Assembly (NCBI GenBank): GCA_028819435.1
Contig: JAPPLK010000049.1
Span: forward strand, 1 to 62,063
Direction of reading: 5' to 3'
DNA: 62,063 nt
From: Nitrospira sp.
GTDB lineage: Bacteria > Nitrospirota > Nitrospiria > Nitrospirales > UBA8639
A program made the position numbers and the translations under genes. A model generated the notes under the pieces. That model was not told the DNA's origin and searched no databases. It was given only the letters and a program-made list of their open reading frames with translations. Shown here piece by piece: positions 58,012 through 62,063 of the stretch (the first letter of the stretch is position 1; each line of letters starts with the position of its first letter).

Positions 58012-58713
58012 TTAAAATAAAAAATCTCCGATTTTGTCCGGGAGATGACAGACTTCACAATCTTTGCTCAGCACTGTGCCTGCGTAGGTAGTTTTGTTGT
58101 CGTGGCACCGTACACAATCCGCCAGGGCAGATTTCCACAATGCCGAACCCTCCGGATGATTCGGATGGTGCGGCTCCATGTCCAATTTGACGTGACCGCG
58201 CGGGATTACGATGGGATACCCTTTAACGGGTTTCCCATGCACCACGCGCGCGTGGCAGGTCGTACAGCCTTCACCGTGCCCGCGTTTCTCAAAAGCTTCC
58301 ATGTGCTTCCGGTGACTCATGATCAACCCGACATCCTTGACGGGCTTGGGCAAATCTCTCATGGACACTTCCGTCACCCTGAGGACCGCACGATGGCAAC
58401 CCAAACAGACGTTTGAATCAATGCGCGCCTGCAAGTCATGAGGTTCGGTTGGCGTGCCGAACCACGTGATCGCCACGTCTTTCAAGCCGGCATACACTTT
58501 ATCTTCGAGAAACCCTTGCAGGCCCGGTCGAACGTGGCACGCGACGCAAGTGACGTCTTTGTGGGAAGACGTTTTCCAACTCTCAACAGAAGGACGAATC
58601 GTGTGGCAGGACGCGCAGAACTCCGGATGGTTGGTAACGGGAATGGCTGCCGTCCCGGCTAAGCCAAGGACCACGACAGCGACCAGGAGGACGATGACGG
58701 TCCTTCGGTTCAT
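58012..58713 (-). CDS. Membrane-anchored hexaheme cytochrome c (NapC/NrfH-like)
   Basis: 233 residues. An N-terminal uncleaved anchor (IVLLVAVVVLGLAGTAAI) is followed by six CxxCH sites at 33-37, 56-60, 103-107, 150-154, 200-204 and 219-223. The first two with HPEFCASCH and CVACHVRPGLQGF resemble NapC/NirT quinol oxidases; extra His residues (such as SHRKH, HHPNHP) can serve as axial ligands. A role in quinol-to-periplasm electron transfer is likely. It sits in the mob/moe operon, one base after the mobB stop. Confidence 0.88.
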   Translation of the reverse strand: MNRRTVIVLLVAVVVLGLAGTAAIPVTNHPEFCASCHTIRPSVESWKTSSHKDVTCVACHVRPGLQGFLEDKVYAGLKDVAITWFGTPTEPHDLQARIDSNVCLGCHRAVLRVTEVSMRDLPKPVKDVGLIMSHRKHMEAFEKRGHGEGCTTCHARVVHGKPVKGYPIVIPRGHVKLDMEPHHPNHPEGSALWKSALADCVRCHDNKTTYAGTVLSKDCEVCHLPDKIGDFLF

Positions 58714-58714
58714 G

Positions 58715-59218
58715 TCAGGTGGACGGCGGCTTGGGGTAATGCTGGATAATCAACCTGGCCAGCCCCGCAATATCATCACGGTCGATGCACGGCACCGACG
58801 CTTCGATGGGTTTCATCGAGACGATGGCCAATAACCCGTCGACGGCAACGTTCACTTCTTCCAGTTGTTCGCGGACAACGGCAATTTTCGGATAGCCTTC
58901 GCTTTTCCAGCCCTCCGCAATAATGAGATCCGTTTGGCTGTCGAGAAACCGGTCGCGGACTTCTTCGACTTTTATTTCTTCAGCGACGTCGGCAAACATG
59001 GCGAGGCTTCCCTTGGAGATCACGATGACGGCATGAGCCCCGGCCTGTTTATGCCGCCAACTGTCTTTGCCTTCCGTATCCAACTCGAACCCGTGTCCCG
59101 CGTGCTTGACGGTCGCGATCCGATACCCTGCGCGGGTCAGTTCGGGAATCACCCGTTCGATCAACGTGGTTTTGCCGCTATTGGAACGGCCGACAAAAGA
59201 TAGGATAGGTGGCGCCAT
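58715..59218 (-). CDS. mobB: Molybdopterin-guanine dinucleotide synthesis protein MobB
   Basis: 167 residues. GTP-binding P-loop VGRSNSGKTTLIERVI at the N-terminus, then VKHAGHGFELDTEGKDSWRH and DLIIAEGWKSEGYPKIAV. MobB assists MobA in attaching GMP to molybdopterin. No mobA is in the window. It starts three bases after moeA. Confidence 0.95.
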   Translation of the reverse strand: MAPPILSFVGRSNSGKTTLIERVIPELTRAGYRIATVKHAGHGFELDTEGKDSWRHKQAGAHAVIVISKGSLAMFADVAEEIKVEEVRDRFLDSQTDLIIAEGWKSEGYPKIAVVREQLEEVNVAVDGLLAIVSMKPIEASVPCIDRDDIAGLARLIIQHYPKPPST

Positions 59219-59221
59219 GGG

Positions 59222-60448
59222 TTAAAAGTTCTTACTGAGTACTTGCACGCGAACGGTATCACCGGGATTGATCTTTTCCACTTCTTCCGGAATGTCGATC
59301 AACCCGTTGGCCTTCACCATCGACGTCAAAATCCCCGAACCCTGTGGCCCGGTGGTCCGAACGGTGAGTTTCCCGTTTTTTTGTTCCAGGATCCCGCGAA
59401 GGAAATGCCGGCGGTCAGGATGTTTGGAAAATTTTTCCTGAAACTCGGCCTCGACCACCGGACGGTCCAGGTGCCGGCAGCCGCCCATCTTCATGACCGC
59501 CAACCGGACCAACTGTTCAAACGTGACCATGGACGACACGGGATTCCCTGGCAACCCGAACGCCAATTTGCCCTGGATTTTTCCGAAGGCCAGAGGTTGC
59601 CCCGGGCGAATCGCCAGCTTCCAGAAATGCATGTCGGCACCAAGTTCCGCGAATACGACCTTGGTAAAATCGTAGTCACCCATGGAGACGCCACCCGAAA
59701 GCACCAGGATGTCACACCCCAATCCTTGCGAGATCTTTTCTTTGAGAGATTCAGGCGTATCCCTGGCAATGCCCAGCAAAAGCGGAATTCCGCCCGCCTC
59801 TTGAACTGCCGCCGCAATGCCGTAGCTATTGGAGTTGACGATCTTATTCTCGTCAAATTTCTCATCGAGGTCAGCGAGTTCGTCACCGGTTGACAGGATG
59901 GCAACCCGGGGACGCTGATGCACCAGCACGAACGACTTCGCCAGGATCGCAAGCATGCCGATTTCCGCCGGGCGCAGTTGGGTTCCCTTGGGAATGATGC
60001 ATTCGCCTTCCCTAACGTCTTCACCCTTGGGACGAATGTTGGCGCCCTGGGGTTCGGGCTGGAAAATCCTGACGCTGGTGTCGGACGGTTCCGTGAACTC
60101 GACTCGCACCACTGTATCGGCTCCGGCCGGAACCGGTGCACCGGTCATGATGCGGATAGCTTCGCCAGGTCCTACGGATTTCCCGGCAACCTGGCCGGCC
60201 GGCACGTCTTCGACGATGGTCAACTCCGCCGGTTTGGTGATTTCATGCTCTTTTTTAATGTCTGCCCAGCGGACGGCAAACCCGTCCATGGCCGAATTAT
60301 TCCACGGGGGATTATCCCGTGGTGCCACGATGTCTTCGCCCAAAACCCGCCCCAGGGCGTCCAGCAATCCGACTTTCTCGCACCCCAACGGCGTCGCGGC
60401 GTCCAGCACGATTTGTTGCGCTTGCGTGAGAGAAGTTAACCCGTCCAT
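59222..60448 (-). CDS. moeA: Molybdopterin molybdotransferase MoeA
   Basis: 408 residues. It inserts molybdate into adenylated molybdopterin. DNPPWNNSAMDGFAVRWADI, RIMTGAPVPAGADTVVRVE, ILSTGDEL, VLSGGVSMGDYDFTKVVFAE and LPGNPVSSMVTFEQLVRLA are family segments in order. C-terminal domain IV is complete. Confidence 0.97.
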   Translation of the reverse strand: MDGLTSLTQAQQIVLDAATPLGCEKVGLLDALGRVLGEDIVAPRDNPPWNNSAMDGFAVRWADIKKEHEITKPAELTIVEDVPAGQVAGKSVGPGEAIRIMTGAPVPAGADTVVRVEFTEPSDTSVRIFQPEPQGANIRPKGEDVREGECIIPKGTQLRPAEIGMLAILAKSFVLVHQRPRVAILSTGDELADLDEKFDENKIVNSNSYGIAAAVQEAGGIPLLLGIARDTPESLKEKISQGLGCDILVLSGGVSMGDYDFTKVVFAELGADMHFWKLAIRPGQPLAFGKIQGKLAFGLPGNPVSSMVTFEQLVRLAVMKMGGCRHLDRPVVEAEFQEKFSKHPDRRHFLRGILEQKNGKLTVRTTGPQGSGILTSMVKANGLIDIPEEVEKINPGDTVRVQVLSKNF

Positions 60449-60454
60449 ACGTTT

Positions 60455-61411
60455 TTATTTTTTCTTGAAGGGACTCTTGGAGGCAACTTGCACCAACGAC
60501 CCTTTTTTCTTGCAAAAATCATCGACCTTATTGGCAATGTCGTGATATGCGTCAGCCGTGGGCAAATCAGAATGGAACAAGGCATAGGGTTCGCCGTAAT
60601 CGCTTTGCCTCACCACTTCAGGATCGAGCGGAATCCGTCCCAAAAAGGGAACACCCATATCGTGGGCAGATGCTTCTCCTCCGCCTAATCGAAAGACTTC
60701 GATGTGCTGATGGCAATGCGGACAATCCAAGCCGCTCATATTCTCCACGATGCCGATGATCGGCAATTCGCTGTCCCGTGCGAAGGTGACGGACTTCCTG
60801 GCGTCGAGCAAGGCGACCTCCTGCGGAGTCGAAATAATCACGCACCCGGTCACCTCCCCGATCAGATCAATCGTCGTGACCGACTCATTGCCGGTTCCCG
60901 GAGGCAAATCCACGATGAGAAAATTCAAATCCTGCCATTCGACGCCACCGAGTAATTGATTGATGAATTCAAATTTATAGGCGTCGCGCCAGATAATGGG
61001 ATCATCGGAATTTTGGAGGAGGAACGACATCGAGGCAATCTTCATGTTGTAGGCTTGATGGGGAATAATGCCGCCTCCCGTGCTGATCTTGAGACGCTGG
61101 CCTTCGGCGCCGACCATTTTGGGAATATTGGGGCCATGAATATCCATGTCGCAGATACCCACCTCATAGCCTTTCAAGGCCAAGCTGACGGCCAGGTTGG
61201 TGGAAACGGTACTCTTCCCAACCCCGCCTTTGTTGCTCATGACGAGGATCTTGTAGTCGATCCGCTCCATGCGTTTGGCTACCAGCCACCGGCTGTGGCC
61301 TTCCTTGTCTTTTTGACACGTTTCATTTTCGTCACAAATCGCGCACGCCCACATGTACGTGCAGGCATCGCCTTGTGTCGCAGGTTGAAACATTTTCAAT
61401 TCAGCACTCAT
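60455..61411 (-). CDS. mrp: Mrp/NBP35-type iron-sulfur carrier ATPase
   Basis: 318 residues from ATG 61411 (an ATG four codons upstream exists). A short N-terminal Cys region (Cys17, 23, 26, 32) precedes the deviant Walker A KGGVGKST (61-68), CDMDIHGPNIPKMVG and VDLPPGTGNE; a CPHC motif lies near residue 233 (DCPHCHQHI). Such proteins bind and pass Fe-S clusters. The N-terminal Cys set differs from standard Mrp. It heads the moeA-mobB-cytochrome operon on this side. Confidence 0.9.
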   Translation of the reverse strand: MSAELKMFQPATQGDACTYMWACAICDENETCQKDKEGHSRWLVAKRMERIDYKILVMSNKGGVGKSTVSTNLAVSLALKGYEVGICDMDIHGPNIPKMVGAEGQRLKISTGGGIIPHQAYNMKIASMSFLLQNSDDPIIWRDAYKFEFINQLLGGVEWQDLNFLIVDLPPGTGNESVTTIDLIGEVTGCVIISTPQEVALLDARKSVTFARDSELPIIGIVENMSGLDCPHCHQHIEVFRLGGGEASAHDMGVPFLGRIPLDPEVVRQSDYGEPYALFHSDLPTADAYHDIANKVDDFCKKKGSLVQVASKSPFKKK

Positions 61412-61477
61412 GAATGCCTCCAAGTCTTCCAGTCATTGATATGGAAGTATCTGTCATTGGCATGAAAATAGCCCCTC

Positions 61478-61630
61478 TTCTGTCATTCTTGTATGTGCTC
61501 AGTAATTCGTTGACAAGTTCGGCCTGTTCCTTCCCCTCCTTTGTAAGGAGGGGATAGGGGAGGTAGAGCCGGCGCCCTTTGCGTCTGCAACTCTACCCCA
61601 CCTATCCTCCCCTTACAAAGGGGAGGCAAA
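61478..61630. repeat. Composite repeat A between mrp and moaB/mog
   Basis: Left half 61531-61568 (CCCCTCCTTTGTAAGGAGGG to GGAGGTAGAG), right half 61591-61628 (CTCTACCCCACCTATCCTCC to GGGGAGGCAAAG). The flank TTCTTGTATGTGCTCAGTAA resembles that at 16316. It separates two molybdenum-cofactor genes. Confidence 0.8.
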
Positions 61631-61642
61631 GACATCGCCCCC

Positions 61643-62063
61643 TTATCTCGATTCTTTCCCCACCTCATTGGAGGACACACCCGATATTTTTCCAACAGTG
61701 TGATCGAGAATCGGAAGCAGCGTGGCTAAATTGTCGATCACGCCTTTCGGACTGCCCGGAAGGTTGACCACCATGATCTTCCCTCGAATACCAGCCGTTC
61801 CCCGGGACAGCATGGCCGTCCTCATTTTTTTCAGACTCTCTGCCCGCATGGCTTCACCAATACCCGGGATTTCTTTTTCAATGACGTCCCGCGTGGCTTC
61901 GGGAGCCCAATCCGTAGGCCGAACGCCGGTTCCTCCTACAGTGAAAATCACCTGGAGATCCTGCTTTTCACACAGGCTCACCAAATGCTTGCGAATGACT
62001 TCACGGTCATCCGGCACGACTTCATAACTGGCCAGACGAAGCGCGTGGTCCTGTAAATATCGA
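61643..62063 (-). CDS. MoaB/Mog-type molybdopterin adenylyltransferase (start beyond window)
   Basis: At least 139 residues are visible and the frame stays open to the right edge, so the N-terminus is missing. YEVVPDDREVIRKHL, IFTVGGTGVRPTDWAPEAT and VNLPGSPKGVIDNL are the molybdopterin-binding motifs of the family. It adenylates molybdopterin before MoeA acts. Part of the same minus-strand cofactor cluster, with a repeat between it and mrp. Confidence 0.93.
   Translation of the reverse strand, partial: RYLQDHALRLASYEVVPDDREVIRKHLVSLCEKQDLQVIFTVGGTGVRPTDWAPEATRDVIEKEIPGIGEAMRAESLKKMRTAMLSRGTAGIRGKIMVVNLPGSPKGVIDNLATLLPILDHTVGKISGVSSNEVGKESR

Overview
The window reads as chromosomal DNA of a nitrite-oxidising, Nitrospira-like bacterium (Nitrospirota; Nitrospina cannot be excluded from sequence alone). 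The inference rests on the combination of a copper nitrite reductase (nirK), a complete fmdC-like porin/urtABCDE/ureABCFGD urea cluster without ureE, a multiheme cytochrome beside molybdenum-cofactor genes, and a high load of short palindromic intergenic repeats. No rRNA, tRNA or CRISPR array was recognised.

Layout. 1-2.5 kb: tail of an unknown gene, a 143-bp palindromic repeat, then groES-groEL with a clear terminator. 2.6-6.6 kb: toxin-antitoxin and accessory island (brnTA, a 51-residue small gene, a secreted EEP-fold nuclease/phosphatase, an AAA/DUF4143 ATPase with an operator-like palindrome on its promoter, a VapBC-like pair). 6.9-12.1 kb: YbdK-type ligase, small exported Cys-rich protein, queG, mutS2. 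12.2-15.5 kb: Mrr-type nuclease and AbiEi/AbiEii, with an AT-rich control region. 15.5-20.2 kb: UreH-type nickel permease, unknown protein, CNNM/CorC protein, orphan HicB-like protein. 20.2-26 kb: a three-gene minus-strand unit of MoxR-type ATPase, unknown 629-residue protein and an oversized NAD-dependent DNA ligase. 26-32.9 kb: paired lipoproteins, PRMT-like methyltransferase, AmpG-like permease, FAH-family protein, nirK, def. 33.2-41.4 kb: trpEGDCFBA with an overlapping rqcH (NFACT). 41.5-54.4 kb: nitroreductase, then a promoter, a structured leader with an intrinsic terminator, and the urea uptake and hydrolysis operon. 54.5-55.1 kb: CopG antitoxin with a decayed toxin. 55.2-62 kb: minus-strand operon moaB/mog, mrp, moeA, mobB, hexaheme cytochrome c, ABC ATPase, [DUF559 + HEPN insertion], ABC permease.

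How the genes work together. The FmdC-like porin and UrtABCDE import urea at low concentration; UreABC hydrolyses it with UreF, UreG and UreD as maturation factors; nickel may come through the UreH-type permease at 15.5 kb. The moe/mob genes supply molybdenum cofactor, which nitrite oxidoreductase and nitrate reductases require. NirK handles nitrite to NO in the periplasm.

The most unusual content lies between genes. At least eight families of short palindromic repeats are scattered through the window. Some are nested, with one ~24-bp module sitting at the hairpin apex of two different host palindromes. One family supplies stop codons to trpC and to a methyltransferase gene, and its two inverted halves flank a DUF559 nuclease gene that, together with a HEPN gene, splits an ABC-transporter gene pair. 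Other points worth checking are the attenuator-like leader before the urea operon, the two insertions in the DNA ligase, and its apparent operon with a MoxR ATPase.
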